This document shows positions 16,343 to 25,250 of a stretch of 64,000 bases of DNA, piece by piece; positions within the stretch are counted from its first letter, which is position 1, and every line of letters begins with the position of its first letter. The notes below the pieces were generated by a model. It did not search any database and was not told the origin of the DNA. It saw only the letters and a program-made list of their open reading frames with translations. This DNA is from Paraburkholderia caledonica NBRC 102488 (lineage in GTDB: Bacteria > Pseudomonadota > Gammaproteobacteria > Burkholderiales > Burkholderiaceae). The DNA is taken from NCBI RefSeq assembly GCF_000685095.1, contig NZ_BAYE01000002.1, forward strand, positions 372,001 through 436,000, given 5' to 3'. Position numbers and translations under genes: made by a program.

Positions 16343-17368
16343 ATGGCCCAACTTATGAAAGCCGCTGTCGTTCACGAATTCGGTGCCCCCCTGCGCATCG
16401 AGGAAGTTCCCGTCCCGAAGCCCGAGCGCGGAAAGATTCTCGTCAATGTGAAGGCATCGGGCGTCTGTCATACGGACCTGCACGCCGCCGACGGCGACTG
16501 GCCGGTCAAGCCCGCACTGCCGTTCATTCCCGGCCATGAAGGCGTTGGGTACGTCGCGGCCGTCGGCGACGGCGTCACCCATTTCAAGGAAGGCGATCGC
16601 GTCGGCGTGCCATGGCTCTACACGGCGTGCGGTCACTGCGAGCATTGCCTCGGCGGATGGGAAACGTTGTGCCACGAGCAGCAGAACACCGGCTACTCCG
16701 TCAACGGTGCTTACGCCGAATATGTGCTGGCCGATCCGGACTATGTCGGGCATTTGCCCGCGTCCGTCCCGTTCGAAGAAATCGCGCCCATTCTGTGTGC
16801 CGGCGTGACCGTGTACAAAGGCATTCGAGTGACGGATACGCGGCCCGGCCAATGGATCACGATCTCCGGAATCGGCGGACTCGGCCACGTTGCGGTTCAG
16901 TACGCGATCGCGATGGGTCTGCGCGTTGCGGCCGTCGACATTGCGGACGATAAACTGGCTCTTGCACGCGAGCTTGGCGCGGAGCTGACATTCAACGCTC
17001 TCGAGTGCGACCCCGCAGCCGCAATCCAGAAGGAAATAGGCGGCACGCACGGTGTGCTCGTGACCGCCGTCTCGCGCAGCGCTTTCGCACAGGCGCTGGG
17101 CATGGTCCGCCGTGGCGGCACCGTGGCGCTGAACGGATTGCCGCCAGGCGATTTTCCACTGCCGATCTTTTCAACGGTGCTCAACGGCATTACTGTGCGC
17201 GGCTCGATTGTCGGCACTCGGAAGGACTTGCAGGAATCGCTCGACTTCGCCGCACAAGGTCGCGTGCGCGCGCGGATTCACCTCGACCGGCTGGAAAACA
17301 TCAATCACGTTCTCGCGGAACTGAAGAACGGTAAGGTAGATGGCCGCATCGTGCTGAAGCTCGACTGA
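16343..17368 (+). CDS. adhP: Zinc-dependent alcohol dehydrogenase AdhP
   Basis: The 341-residue protein is a medium-chain dehydrogenase. The catalytic zinc ligands are in SGVCHTDLH and PGHEGVG, the structural zinc is held by the four cysteines of [16 protein letters not shown], and the Rossmann motif is [13 protein letters not shown]. The [12 protein letters not shown] segment is typical of AdhP. It interconverts ethanol or other primary alcohols and aldehydes with NAD, a route to dispose of reductant when oxygen is short. ATG 16343 gives the standard N-terminus. Confidence 0.93.
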   Translation: MAQLMKAAVVHEFGAPLRIEEVPVPKPERGKILVNVKASGVCHTDLHAADGDWPVKPALPFIPGHEGVGYVAAVGDGVTHFKEGDRVGVPWLYTACGHCEHCLGGWETLCHEQQNTGYSVNGAYAEYVLADPDYVGHLPASVPFEEIAPILCAGVTVYKGIRVTDTRPGQWITISGIGGLGHVAVQYAIAMGLRVAAVDIADDKLALARELGAELTFNALECDPAAAIQKEIGGTHGVLVTAVSRSAFAQALGMVRRGGTVALNGLPPGDFPLPIFSTVLNGITVRGSIVGTRKDLQESLDFAAQGRVRARIHLDRLENINHVLAELKNGKVDGRIVLKLD

Positions 17369-17422
17369 GCGGAGCGGCGCTAGTGGCGGGCGGCGCGAAG
17401 CTCCGTCCGCCCTCACTCTGCA

Positions 17423-17668
17423 CTAGCCAGCACGCACGGAAAGCGTATTCGACATCTTGAGCCGGACCCAGTCCATCCCCTCGCTCAGGCCCGCCAGTAT
17501 CGCTTCGCGCTCGGTCGGAAAGATGCTGCTGTGTGTGAACTCGTGTTTGAATGCGCCTTGCGGCGTGTGATGACTGATCTGGATCGAGCAGTCGAACCCG
17601 CCCGCCGTACGGTGTGTAGTGGCAACAACCGACCAGTCGCCGTCGCCCACGTTGCCCGAAATCGTCAT
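17423..17668 (-). CDS. Conserved hypothetical protein (81 residues)
   Basis: A small acidic-aromatic protein begins MTISGNVGDGDWSVVATTH. It has a central beta-rich part (GGFDCSIQISHHTP) and a C-terminal helix (TEREAILAGLSEGMDWVRLKM). I recall similar uncharacterised proteins of about 80 residues in Burkholderia stress loci, but no function is known. It has no signal peptide or membrane segment. It converges with adhP. Confidence 0.7.
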   Translation of the reverse strand: MTISGNVGDGDWSVVATTHRTAGGFDCSIQISHHTPQGAFKHEFTHSSIFPTEREAILAGLSEGMDWVRLKMSNTLSVRAG

Positions 17669-17760
17669 GAAACGCTCCCCGTTACTCGGAGTTCCGTCAA
17701 TTGAACGGACCGGGACCCGTCAGCGGCACCGGTCCTCTGGTCATGCGGGCAGAGGCGCAT

Positions 17761-17885
17761 CTATGCCACCGTCAAATTGTCGACGACCGCATGCACACCC
17801 GGCGCCGCCCACGCAGCGCCGCGCACGGCTACCGAGTCGACCTTGCCCGTCAGCGTGACCGCCGCGCGCTGTATGAATGACTCTA
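17761..17885 (-). pseudogene. C-terminal remnant of a BON-domain protein
   Basis: About 40 codons read SFIQRAAVTLTGKVDSVAVRG and AAWAAPGVHAVVDNLTVA before a stop. This matches the end of a BON domain (strand, VTL.GKVDS turn, helix, APGV..VDNLTV). No start codon or first half is present. The fragment lies immediately under an intact-looking FNR-type promoter, whose -10 sits at the edge of the fragment. Confidence 0.65.
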
Positions 17886-17920
17886 GACCCGGCTTCGGTC
17901 GCCCGATTGACGTGCGTCAA
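17880..17920 (-). promoter_or_regulatory. FNR-type box with -10 over the BON remnant
   Basis: The box TTGAC-GTGC-GTCAA lies at 17907-17920. TAGAGT on the minus strand (17880-17885) is exactly 35 nt from its start. The only sequence downstream is the dead BON fragment and, further on, the 81-residue gene at 17423-17668. Confidence 0.6.
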
Positions 17921-18059
17921 GCGAGCCGCATGGCAGGTTCACGTTTCATGGAGGACTGGCTCTGCGAAGTACCCATCTACCTTCAACCGGTAGAACTACC
18001 AGGGTCCGCCGACGAGCTCGCCGCGATCTCGTGCGCGGGCGTCGCCCGCTGCACGACGG

Positions 18060-18100
18060 CTGATCCAGATCAACCCGCGCACGGCCCGGCCTGACACAGT
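18060..18100 (+). promoter_or_regulatory. FNR-type box with -10 for the Acg-like gene
   Basis: The box CTGAT-CCAG-ATCAA lies at 18060-18073, with CACAGT at 18095-18100 (35 nt). The gene starts at 18132. Confidence 0.6.
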
Positions 18101-18131
18101 GATGACATGAATTCGTGCAGGAGACCACGAC

Positions 18132-19163
18132 ATGAGCGCACTGCCGCAGAGGGCCGCCTGGTCCGTCGACGAACATGAGCTGGACAGCACCGCGAGCATC
18201 CACGAAAAGTTGCGATTCGCGCTGCGCTATGCGGTGCTGGCGCCCTCCAACCACAACACGCAGCCCTGGCATTTCATCGTCGACGGCGACAGCGTGACGC
18301 TCTGCGCGGACCGGCGGCGGGCATTGCCGGTGGTCGATCCGTTCGATCGCGAGCTGATCATCAGTTGCGGCGCGGCGCTCTTTAACCTGCGCGTGGCGCT
18401 CAGCCACTTCGCGCTCGCTTACGCTATCACGCTGTTTCCCTCGCGCCTCGATCCAGACGTGCTGGCGCATGTGCAAATCGTTCCCGATGGCCATTGCGAT
18501 GTCGCACTGGCACCGCTGTTTCCGGCAATCCGCCAACGCGTCACGACACGCGAGATCTTCCGGGACGAGCCGCTACCCTCAGGGCTCCTTCAACAATTCG
18601 TCGACGCCGCCGAGGCCGAGGGCGCCGATGCCGCCTGCGCTTTGGGCGCACCGCTGCGCGAGAAACTTGCCGAGCTCGTCAACGATGCTGACCGCATCCA
18701 GTTCGGCGACCCGCGCTTTCGCCGGGAACTGGCGAGCTGGATTCACCCCCGACGCCGCGATGACGGCATGCCTGCCCTGTCGCACGGCATGGCCGCGCTG
18801 CTCGATCTTGCCGCGCCGCTGCTTGCCTCGGTTGTTCGCACGTTCGATCTGGGCGGCGGACTGGCCGCCGCACACCATGCGCTCGCCGCGGGGTCACCGC
18901 TTCTCATCTGCCTTGGGACGTCGACGGACGACGGGCCTGCGTGGCTCTCGGCCGGCCAGGCACTCGAGCGGCTGTTGCTGGTCGCCGCGAACGCCGGCAT
19001 CACTGCGTCCTATCTTAATCAGCCAACCGAGATAAGTACGCTGCGCGAGCGTCTGCGCACCACGCTAAAGATGGACGCCGTACCGCAAGTCCTGCTGCGC
19101 GTCGGACGTGGTCAGCCGGCGGTTCATTCACCGCGCCGACCGCTCGCCGAGAGCGTGTCCTGA
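18132..19163 (+). CDS. Acg-family FMN-binding nitroreductase-like protein
   Basis: The protein has 343 residues, a duplicated nitroreductase fold of the Acg type. It shows LRYAVLAPSNHNTQPWHF near the N-terminus, VDPFDRELIISCGAALFNL, then TREIFRDEPLP and a second half with SAGQALERLLLVAANAGIT. M. tuberculosis Acg (Rv2032) is hypoxia-induced and binds FMN without known turnover, perhaps storing flavin. No disruption is visible. The gene follows an FNR-type promoter and precedes a second nitroreductase by 29 bp, so the two probably form an operon. Confidence 0.85.
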   Translation: MSALPQRAAWSVDEHELDSTASIHEKLRFALRYAVLAPSNHNTQPWHFIVDGDSVTLCADRRRALPVVDPFDRELIISCGAALFNLRVALSHFALAYAITLFPSRLDPDVLAHVQIVPDGHCDVALAPLFPAIRQRVTTREIFRDEPLPSGLLQQFVDAAEAEGADAACALGAPLREKLAELVNDADRIQFGDPRFRRELASWIHPRRRDDGMPALSHGMAALLDLAAPLLASVVRTFDLGGGLAAAHHALAAGSPLLICLGTSTDDGPAWLSAGQALERLLLVAANAGITASYLNQPTEISTLRERLRTTLKMDAVPQVLLRVGRGQPAVHSPRRPLAESVS

Positions 19164-19192
19164 AGGACCAACGCCCGTCCGATGAGGCCGCT

Positions 19193-19870
19193 ATGAAGCA
19201 TTTTTTTAGACTTGGCACGACTACACCCAACGCGACGCAGGCGCGCCCCGTGCATGGCGAGCCTACACCGCGCATCGTCTTGCCCCCGCCTCTGTCAAGC
19301 GGCGGCATGCCCATCTTGGACGCCTTCTCCAAACGGCGCACGACGCGACGCTTTGCGCCAACCGGGCTTGACGACGCAACGCTCGGACAGCTGCTGTGGG
19401 CCGCCAACGGCGTGAACCGGAAAGATCCCGAAGGAAACGACAGACGCACAGCGCCTTCTGTTCTCGCACTTCACGAAATCCAGATTTATGTCGCGCTCGC
19501 ACGCGGCATGTATCTCTACGATCCGCTACAGCATGGCCTCGATCTCGTGATCGCAGCCGATCTGCGTGCGTTGACCGGCTATCAGGATTTTGTCGGTGAG
19601 GCGCCCGTCGAACTGGTGTATGTCGCCGACCTCGCGCGCATGCAGGACATCGCCTCGTCTCAACGCGAGCCGTTTGCCTATGCAAGCGCTGGCGCCATTG
19701 TGCAAAACGTCTATCTATTTTGTGCCGCGGCTGGATTGGCGGTAGCGGCGAGAAGCTGGTTGAACCGCAGCACCTTGGGTGCCGAAATGCGCCTGTCACG
19801 CGATAGCGTCCCGGTCCTCGCACAGACCGTCGGCCATTTCGATGCAGCCGATTTGCGAGAGCCGCAATGA
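19193..19870 (+). CDS. SagB/ThcOx-type nitroreductase family protein
   Basis: The 225-residue protein is a single nitroreductase domain starting after a 30-residue leader. The FMN-binding arginine motif is SKRRTTRRFAP, followed by LGQLLWAANGVNR and a C-terminal VAARSWLNR. It is probably an FMN-dependent NAD(P)H oxidoreductase with an unknown acceptor. It is encoded 29 bp downstream of the Acg-like gene. A broken partial copy lies at 14056-14288. Confidence 0.85.
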   Translation: MKHFFRLGTTTPNATQARPVHGEPTPRIVLPPPLSSGGMPILDAFSKRRTTRRFAPTGLDDATLGQLLWAANGVNRKDPEGNDRRTAPSVLALHEIQIYVALARGMYLYDPLQHGLDLVIAADLRALTGYQDFVGEAPVELVYVADLARMQDIASSQREPFAYASAGAIVQNVYLFCAAAGLAVAARSWLNRSTLGAEMRLSRDSVPVLAQTVGHFDAADLREPQ

Positions 19871-20013
19871 CGCGTCTGTTCGTGGTCCGGCGCGACGGTG
19901 ATCGCCGCGTCGATAGCGCAATCGACTAGCGGCCCAAGGGGGACCGCGCTAGCGGGTCAAAGCGCTGGCGGCGGCATGCATCGAATGAGTAGATAGACCG
20001 AAGGCGTGAGCGC

Positions 20014-20487
20014 TCAAAGCGGCGCCTGACGCTCGGCGTCTGCGGGCTCGCGAACCAGTAGAACAGGGCATGTCGTATAGCGAACGAAGCGCTCGGCAAC
20101 GCTGCCAAGCACCATGCGCCGAAGCCCGCGCCGTCCGTGAGTGCCCATCACGACGAGGTCCGCGCCGCGCCGCTGCACGCAGCGCAGCAACGCGCTGGCA
20201 ATATCTTCCGCGATGCCTTGTGTCTCCACGATCTCGGTGTCGCCCACGACGTTCAGTTCACGCATCTGGTGCAGTGCGTCGTGCAGCAGCGCAACTCCGA
20301 CCTGCCGTGCGGCGTCAGTCAGAAGATGCGGATCGCAAGCTCCTGCGTAGGTGAAAGCCGCCGACTGATCCAGCACGTAGACGGCCGTCAATTTGCCGCG
20401 AGAGAGCTTCGTCAATTGAATCGCCTCGCTTAGCGCGTGCTTCGCTGCCTGGCTGCCGTCGAGCGCCACCACAACATTTGCGTACAT
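20014..20487 (-). CDS. Universal stress protein (single domain)
   Basis: This is a 157-residue single Usp domain beginning MYANVVVALDGSQAAKHAL. The ATP-binding pattern GTHGRRGLRRMVLGSVAE is intact (G-2x-G-9x-G-S). It lies 49 bp downstream of the HPF-like gene on the same strand and probably shares its FNR-driven transcript. It closely resembles the Usp at 24747-25250. Confidence 0.9.
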   Translation of the reverse strand: MYANVVVALDGSQAAKHALSEAIQLTKLSRGKLTAVYVLDQSAAFTYAGACDPHLLTDAARQVGVALLHDALHQMRELNVVGDTEIVETQGIAEDIASALLRCVQRRGADLVVMGTHGRRGLRRMVLGSVAERFVRYTTCPVLLVREPADAERQAPL

Positions 20488-20536
20488 AGCTGCCTCCTGA
20501 AAAACGTTGGTCCTGGCCCCGTAACCACATCACGAA

Positions 20537-20890
20537 TCAGGCGCGAGCGACACGGCGCCCCAGAAACCGCTCAGCCGCATCGAAGGCTGCACGCACCGCT
20601 TCATCCGGATCGTGGCTTTGCCGATGCTCAAGGGGAACGAGTTCTCCCGTGCGCAGCACGAGGTCAAGACGCGCATCGAACAGGCGTTGGTCTGAAACGC
20701 TATGGGGCACGTCAAGGCGCACGCCCGGTACGCCGTACCCTGCACGCTCGCGGATGGCTTCCAGCGCCAGATGGCACCCCGAGATGCATCTGCCGAACCG
20801 CTCGAGGCGCACCAGTTGCGCGGCCGCCTCAGACTCGATCTGCGCAGACCCCGCAAAGCCGAGATAGACGATCTGCATATCGATTCCCAT
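20537..20890 (-). CDS. Ribosome-hibernation (HPF/RaiA)-like protein
   Basis: The 117-residue protein has the HPF pattern: an N-terminal strand MQIVYLGFAGS, a helix with LVRLERFGRCISGCHLAL, then FDARLDLVLRTGELVPLEHR and the last helix PDEAVRAAFDAAERFLGRRV. HPF-family proteins bind the 30S subunit and silence ribosomes in stasis. The start at MGIDMQ has GGAGG five bases upstream. It would be first in an operon with the Usp gene behind it. Divergence from canonical HPF is large, so ribosome binding is inferred. Confidence 0.7.
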   Translation of the reverse strand: MGIDMQIVYLGFAGSAQIESEAAAQLVRLERFGRCISGCHLALEAIRERAGYGVPGVRLDVPHSVSDQRLFDARLDLVLRTGELVPLEHRQSHDPDEAVRAAFDAAERFLGRRVARA

Positions 20891-20968
20891 ACCGCCTCCG
20901 CGCGAACTGTACTTTCTCTCGACCGCTGCGGCCGCGAAAGCCACGCGGATCGGTGAGTCGACGAGACC

Positions 20969-21010
20969 ATCATGGGCGCGTATCCATGCCTGACGGTTGA
21001 CCTGCGTCAA
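20969..21010 (-). promoter_or_regulatory. FNR-type box between the HPF-like gene and oleate hydratase
   Basis: The box TTGAC-CTGC-GTCAA lies at 20997-21010. The best -10 is CATGAT on the minus strand (20969-20974, 36 nt), which would drive the HPF-like gene. A plus-strand -10 toward oleate hydratase is poor. Confidence 0.6.
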
Positions 21011-21120
21011 CGAGGTATTGGGGCCCGCGCCACCGTACGCCCCGTTGATCCAGCGCAACGCGCATTTCCACTCCGCGGGTATGGTTTATACGTTCACGGC
21101 CATTTCCTTGCGGGACCATC

Positions 21121-22752
21121 ATGAAAAAATCCGACTATGCGGGCGTGAGCGCACTCACGCGTCAGGCTCGCGACGAAGCGATTGACTCCGGCCATTTCTA
21201 TCTTGTCGGCGGCGGTATTGCGTCGCTCGCGGCCGCGGCGTTTCTGATCCGCGACGCCGATGTGCCAGGCTGCCGCATCACGATTCTCGAAGCACTCGGC
21301 AACGCAGGCGGCAGCCTCGACGGCGCGGGCACACCGCGGGACGGTTACGTCGTACGCGGCGGCCGCATGTTGGAAAGCAAGTACCTGTGCACGTATGATC
21401 TGTTCGACTCGATCCCCACCCTCGACGGCCGCAGCAGCGTGACGAAGGAAATCTTCGACTGGAACAGGACGATACGCACGTCGTCGAAAGCGCGGCTCGT
21501 GCGCGACGGCAAGCGCGAGGACGCGCCCGCTCATGGCCTCGCCGAATCGCATCTGCTCACGCTAGGCCGCCTCTCGTTCGAACCGGAAGCGCTGCTTGGC
21601 GATAGCCGCATCTCGGATCACTTCGACGCTGATTTCTTCGACACCAACTTCTGGATCATGTGGTGCACGACGTTTGCCTTTCAGCCTTGGCACAGCGCTG
21701 CCGAGTTCCGCCGCTATCTGCTGAGGTTTGCGCACATGACGCCGGGCTTCAATCAGTTGCACGGCATCATGCGGACGGTCTACAACCAGTACGACTCGAT
21801 GGTGCGGCCGCTGCGCAAATGGCTCGACGAACACGGCGTCGTGTTCCGCAACCACACACGCGTGGTCGATCTCCGATATGACGAAAGCGGCGACTTGAAC
21901 CGGGTTGCGGCGATCGTCTGCGAGCACGACGATCGCCGCGGTGAAATTCCGCTTGGCGAACATGACAAGGTAATCGTTACGCTCGGCTCGATGACCGCGG
22001 GCTCGAGCCTGGGCGGCACGGACCGCCCGGCCGCATGTGATAGCAACGACAGCAGCGGTGCATGGGCGCTCTGGAAAACCATTGCCGCCGGGCGCAGCGA
22101 GTTCGGCCACCCTTCTGTTTTCGCCGATCACGTCGACGAATCCAGGTGGCTCTCCTTCACCGCGACGCTGCACGATCCTACGCTGTTCCGCCTCATTCGC
22201 GATTTGACCGGCAACGTGCCGGGCGAAGGCGGTCTGATCACGTTCCCGCAATCGAACTGGCTCGCGTCAGTCGTGCTGCCGCATCAACCGCACTTCATCG
22301 GTCAGCCGAAAGACGTCCAGGTACTGTGGGGTTACGGGCTTTTTGTCGACCGGCCAGGCAATTTCGTCTCGAAACCGATGGTCGAATGCACAGGCCGCGA
22401 AATCATGACGGAGTTGCTCGGCCATCTGAAAATCGAGGCGCAGGCCCAGCGCATTCTCGGCGACGCCATCTGCATCCCCTGCGTGATGCCGTTCATTACC
22501 AGCCAGTTCCTGCGCCGCAAGCGCGGCGACCGGCCGCAAGTCGTACCCGAAGGTTGGACGAACCTCGCGTTCGTCGGACAGTTTTGCGAGTTGCCGAACG
22601 ACGTCGTGTTCACCGTCGAATATTCGGTTCGCTCCGCTCAGACCGCTGTTTATACACTGCTTGGGTTAAACCGGGCCGCTCCGGCTGTGTATAAAGGTCA
22701 ACGCGATCTGCGCGTGGTGTACGGCGCTGCTTCCGCGTTGCGCAATCACTAA
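21121..22752 (+). CDS. ohyA: Oleate hydratase
   Basis: The protein has 543 residues. The FAD-binding motif is GGGIASLAAAAFLIRDA, followed by ILEALGNAGGSLDG and the catalytic-loop region GGRMLESKYLC. The rest is typical of the MCRA/oleate hydratase family (NFWIMWCTTFAFQPWHSA; PFITSQFLRRKRGDRP). The enzyme adds water to the cis-9 double bond of oleate to give 10-hydroxystearate, using FAD without net redox change. The gene is intact. It shares an intergenic region with the HPF-like gene and its FNR box. Confidence 0.93.
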   Translation: MKKSDYAGVSALTRQARDEAIDSGHFYLVGGGIASLAAAAFLIRDADVPGCRITILEALGNAGGSLDGAGTPRDGYVVRGGRMLESKYLCTYDLFDSIPTLDGRSSVTKEIFDWNRTIRTSSKARLVRDGKREDAPAHGLAESHLLTLGRLSFEPEALLGDSRISDHFDADFFDTNFWIMWCTTFAFQPWHSAAEFRRYLLRFAHMTPGFNQLHGIMRTVYNQYDSMVRPLRKWLDEHGVVFRNHTRVVDLRYDESGDLNRVAAIVCEHDDRRGEIPLGEHDKVIVTLGSMTAGSSLGGTDRPAACDSNDSSGAWALWKTIAAGRSEFGHPSVFADHVDESRWLSFTATLHDPTLFRLIRDLTGNVPGEGGLITFPQSNWLASVVLPHQPHFIGQPKDVQVLWGYGLFVDRPGNFVSKPMVECTGREIMTELLGHLKIEAQAQRILGDAICIPCVMPFITSQFLRRKRGDRPQVVPEGWTNLAFVGQFCELPNDVVFTVEYSVRSAQTAVYTLLGLNRAAPAVYKGQRDLRVVYGAASALRNH

Positions 22753-22894
22753 CGGAACGATGTTTGTGTACCGAGTGGAAGCCGATGACCCTCGACGAAG
22801 CACGCGCCTGCTCAAGGGGAAACGAGATCGAACTCGGCGTAGCACCGCCGAAGCGCCAGGCACGATGCTCGCGCGGCTGAAGGCACATCCGCTT

Positions 22895-23127
22895 GCGTTT
22901 CCGCTCATGGCTGCTGTTCAGTCAATGTGCGCGAATCTCGGCCGCGTAACCGGCAGGGGCCTCGCCGCCCAGGCCGCAAGCGCATTGCGCCCTCTTGCCG
23001 GCGACTTCGCTTATCTGCTCTTCTCGCCCGGCATACTCGGCGTGGGATTCATCGGCGTCCCGGTGCTCGCAGGTTCGCGGCGGCGGTGATGGGCGCGGCA
23101 GCGCTGGCGATGCTGCTGCCGCGCTAG
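22895..23127 (+). pseudogene. Internally deleted remnant of an Nramp-type metal transporter
   Basis: FPLMAAVQSMCANLGRVTGRG matches the early membrane segment of Nramp proteins (FPLMAAIQ..SARIGRVTGRG). It is fused directly to ALRPLAGDFAYLLFSPGILG and GVPVLAGS, which belong much further along the protein. A last frame shift gives AAAVMGAAALAMLLPR before a stop. Most of the membrane core is missing, so this is a scar of a divalent-metal transporter gene. Confidence 0.7.
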
Positions 23128-23140
23128 ACGAGCCGGCGAA

Positions 23141-23656
23141 TCAGCAAGCCCATTCCAGCGCAGTGTAATGCGCGAGGTGACGTTCCAATATGCCGACGAA
23201 CAGTTCAAACGACGCCGTCGCCGCGCCGCGCTGCACCTCGGCAGCTCGCACCTTGCATTGCGCGACCGGCGCCATGCCTGCGAGCGAGCGCATTTCTTCG
23301 AAGGCGGCTTCTGCGCCGAGGCCGCCGAAGGTGCAGAAAAACCCGACGTGGCGAAACCTGGAGCGGTTCTGGAGCAGGTAGGCGCGAACCGGCGCCGACA
23401 CCGCGCCCGCCCAGATCGGCGTGCCCACGAGCACGAGGTCGTACTGTGAAGGATCGAGCCCCGCCGGGACGATCCCGGCCGGTCGCTTGCGCCACGAGTC
23501 GATAACACAGCGCAGATATCCCAACGCTCCGCGACGCTCGCTGAGGTCGCAGATTTCCTCGACGTCGGCGGACAGGACGCCCGCAAGCGTGGTAGCAAGC
23601 GTGCGCGTCGTACCGGTACGTGAGAAAAAGACGATGAGAACGCGTGGCTTGGACAT
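23141..23656 (-). CDS. Flavodoxin-family protein
   Basis: The 171-residue protein begins MSKPRVLIVFFSRTGTTRTLA, the FMN phosphate-binding loop S-R-T-G-T-T of flavodoxins. VGTPIWAGAVSAPVRAYL and FFCTFGGLGAEAAFEEM are the isoalloxazine-binding loops. It is probably an electron carrier or small FMN reductase. ATG 23656 is preceded by AAAGGAG. It has its own FNR-type promoter at 23715-23755. Confidence 0.88.
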   Translation of the reverse strand: MSKPRVLIVFFSRTGTTRTLATTLAGVLSADVEEICDLSERRGALGYLRCVIDSWRKRPAGIVPAGLDPSQYDLVLVGTPIWAGAVSAPVRAYLLQNRSRFRHVGFFCTFGGLGAEAAFEEMRSLAGMAPVAQCKVRAAEVQRGAATASFELFVGILERHLAHYTALEWAC

Positions 23657-23714
23657 GACTCGCTCCTTTGATGGAAAGCTCACTGGCGCGCACTCGTGCG
23701 CCATGCATGTCCCG

Positions 23715-23755
23715 AGCATAGAGGGGGACGCACGGCTGCACATGACCCAGGTCAA
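23715..23755 (-). promoter_or_regulatory. FNR-type box with -10 for the flavodoxin gene
   Basis: The box reads TTGAC-CTGG-GTCAT on the minus strand (23742-23755). TATGCT at 23715-23720 is exactly 35 nt from its start. The gene starts at 23656. Confidence 0.65.
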
Positions 23756-23788
23756 ACCACCCCGTGACCCGCGGCGCGTGTATCGCCA

Positions 23789-23829
23789 TTGATCTGCATC
23801 AACGGGACAGGCGCCATCGTTCCTAGACT
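23789..23829 (+). promoter_or_regulatory. FNR-type box with -10 for the triple Usp operon
   Basis: This is the best box in the window, TTGAT-CTGC-ATCAA at 23789-23802, with TAGACT at 23824-23829 (35 nt). The operon starts at 23878. Confidence 0.75.
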
Positions 23830-23877
23830 CAAGCTCACCTGCCCCTGCGTTACCTTCACTCTCCCGGAGCCTCAGCC

Positions 23878-24714
23878 ATGAGCTACAAGACCATCGTTGT
23901 TCACCTCGACACGAGCACGAATGCCCATCCGCGGCTCGAGACCGCACTGTTTCTCGCGAAACAGTTCGGCGCGCATCTGACCGGCGTATTCGCGCTGTTC
24001 TCGGCCGACCCGCGGTCGTTGTACGTGATGGCCGGCACCGCCGAGTACTACCGCGAGCATGCAGAGCGACGCGCGGAACGGCGCGAGGCGCTCCAGCGGT
24101 TGTTCCATGCTGAACTGCGGCGTGCCGAAGTAGCAGGCGAATGGATCGCCGTGGACGAGTCCGCGAGCTTCGCCGTGCCGCGACTTGGCCGGTGCGCCGA
24201 TCTCATCGTCGCCGGCCAGGACGATCCAGGCGATGCCGAATCGTATGTCGGCGACTTCTTTCCGGAGAACCTGATTCTTTCGAGCGGCCGCCCGGTGCTG
24301 CTCGCGCCGTATGCGCGCAATGAACGGACGACGGGCAGCCGGATCCTGGTGGCATGGGACGGCAGCCGCGAAGCCACGCGCGCCGTGCATGATGCCCTGC
24401 CGTTCATGCGCGCGGCGCAAAGCACCACGATTCTCACTGTCAACGGCATGCAGGAAGACGGGAGCGCACGCATTCCCGGCGCGGATATCGCCACCGTTAT
24501 CGCGCGGCACGGCGTGCGTGCCGACGTGGTCGACATCGAAACAGGGGCCGATGGCTCGGTCGGCGAAGTGCTCCTCACGCAGGTTGCCGACACAGGAGCC
24601 GACCTGCTGGTGATGGGCGGATACGGTCATGCACGCTGGCGCGAACTGGTGTTGGGCGGTGCGACGCGCACGATCCTCAAGTCGATGACCGTGCCCGTAC
24701 TGATGTCGCACTAA
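23878..24714 (+). CDS. Universal stress protein (tandem domain)
   Basis: The 278-residue protein starts MSYKTIVVHLDTSTNAHPRL. It has two Usp-fold halves: a degenerate first half containing DLIVAGQDDPGD, and a second half starting SRILVAWDGSREATRAV and ending GGYGHARWRELVLGGATRTIL. The G-2x-G pattern in the second half is GYGHARWRE-type, as in UspE-like tandem proteins. It is first in a three-gene Usp operon behind a strong FNR-type promoter. Confidence 0.9.
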   Translation: MSYKTIVVHLDTSTNAHPRLETALFLAKQFGAHLTGVFALFSADPRSLYVMAGTAEYYREHAERRAERREALQRLFHAELRRAEVAGEWIAVDESASFAVPRLGRCADLIVAGQDDPGDAESYVGDFFPENLILSSGRPVLLAPYARNERTTGSRILVAWDGSREATRAVHDALPFMRAAQSTTILTVNGMQEDGSARIPGADIATVIARHGVRADVVDIETGADGSVGEVLLTQVADTGADLLVMGGYGHARWRELVLGGATRTILKSMTVPVLMSH

Positions 24715-24746
24715 GCGCTGTGCCTCGTTTTTTGGGAGTGTCTGTC

Positions 24747-25250
24747 ATGTACAAGAAAATCCTGGTTGCCGTCGACGGCAGCGAAACCTCGTCGCGCGCG
24801 CTAGCCGCTGCCGTTGATCTGGCGCGCGCGTCGGGCGCGAGGCTGCAGCCGCTTTTCGTCGTGGACGTGCCGCTGCTGAGCTACGACGTACCCGGCTACG
24901 ATCCCTCGTATGTGCGCAATGCGCTCGTAGAGGAAGGCAAGCACGCGCTCGACGACGCCGCTGCGCTGATGGCCGCGTCGGGCGTCAAAGGGCCGCCACG
25001 CCTCGTCGAAACGGAGCTCGCCGGTGACGATATCGCGCATCGCATTCAGCTCGCCGCAGATGAGTTCGGCGCAGACGTTGTCGTGATGGGCACTCACGGC
25101 CGGCGCGGGATACAGCGGCTGATGCTCGGGAGCGTCGCCGAGCGCTTTCTGCGCATTGCCACCTCGCCGGTGCTGCTGATTTCCGCTCGCTGCGCGCCGT
25201 CCGCCAGCGCCGCGATGAGCACAGGCGGCGCGATCAAGGAGGCGTCATGA
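24747..25250 (+). CDS. Universal stress protein (single domain)
   Basis: The 167-residue protein starts MYKKILVAVDGSETSSRALA and keeps the ATP-binding signature GTHGRRGIQRLMLGSVAERFL. A short C-terminal tail of about 15 residues is extra. It starts 32 bp after the previous Usp gene and its end overlaps the next one by 4 bp (ATGA), so the three are translated together. Closest in-window paralogue: the Usp at 20014-20487. Confidence 0.92.
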   Translation: MYKKILVAVDGSETSSRALAAAVDLARASGARLQPLFVVDVPLLSYDVPGYDPSYVRNALVEEGKHALDDAAALMAASGVKGPPRLVETELAGDDIAHRIQLAADEFGADVVVMGTHGRRGIQRLMLGSVAERFLRIATSPVLLISARCAPSASAAMSTGGAIKEAS

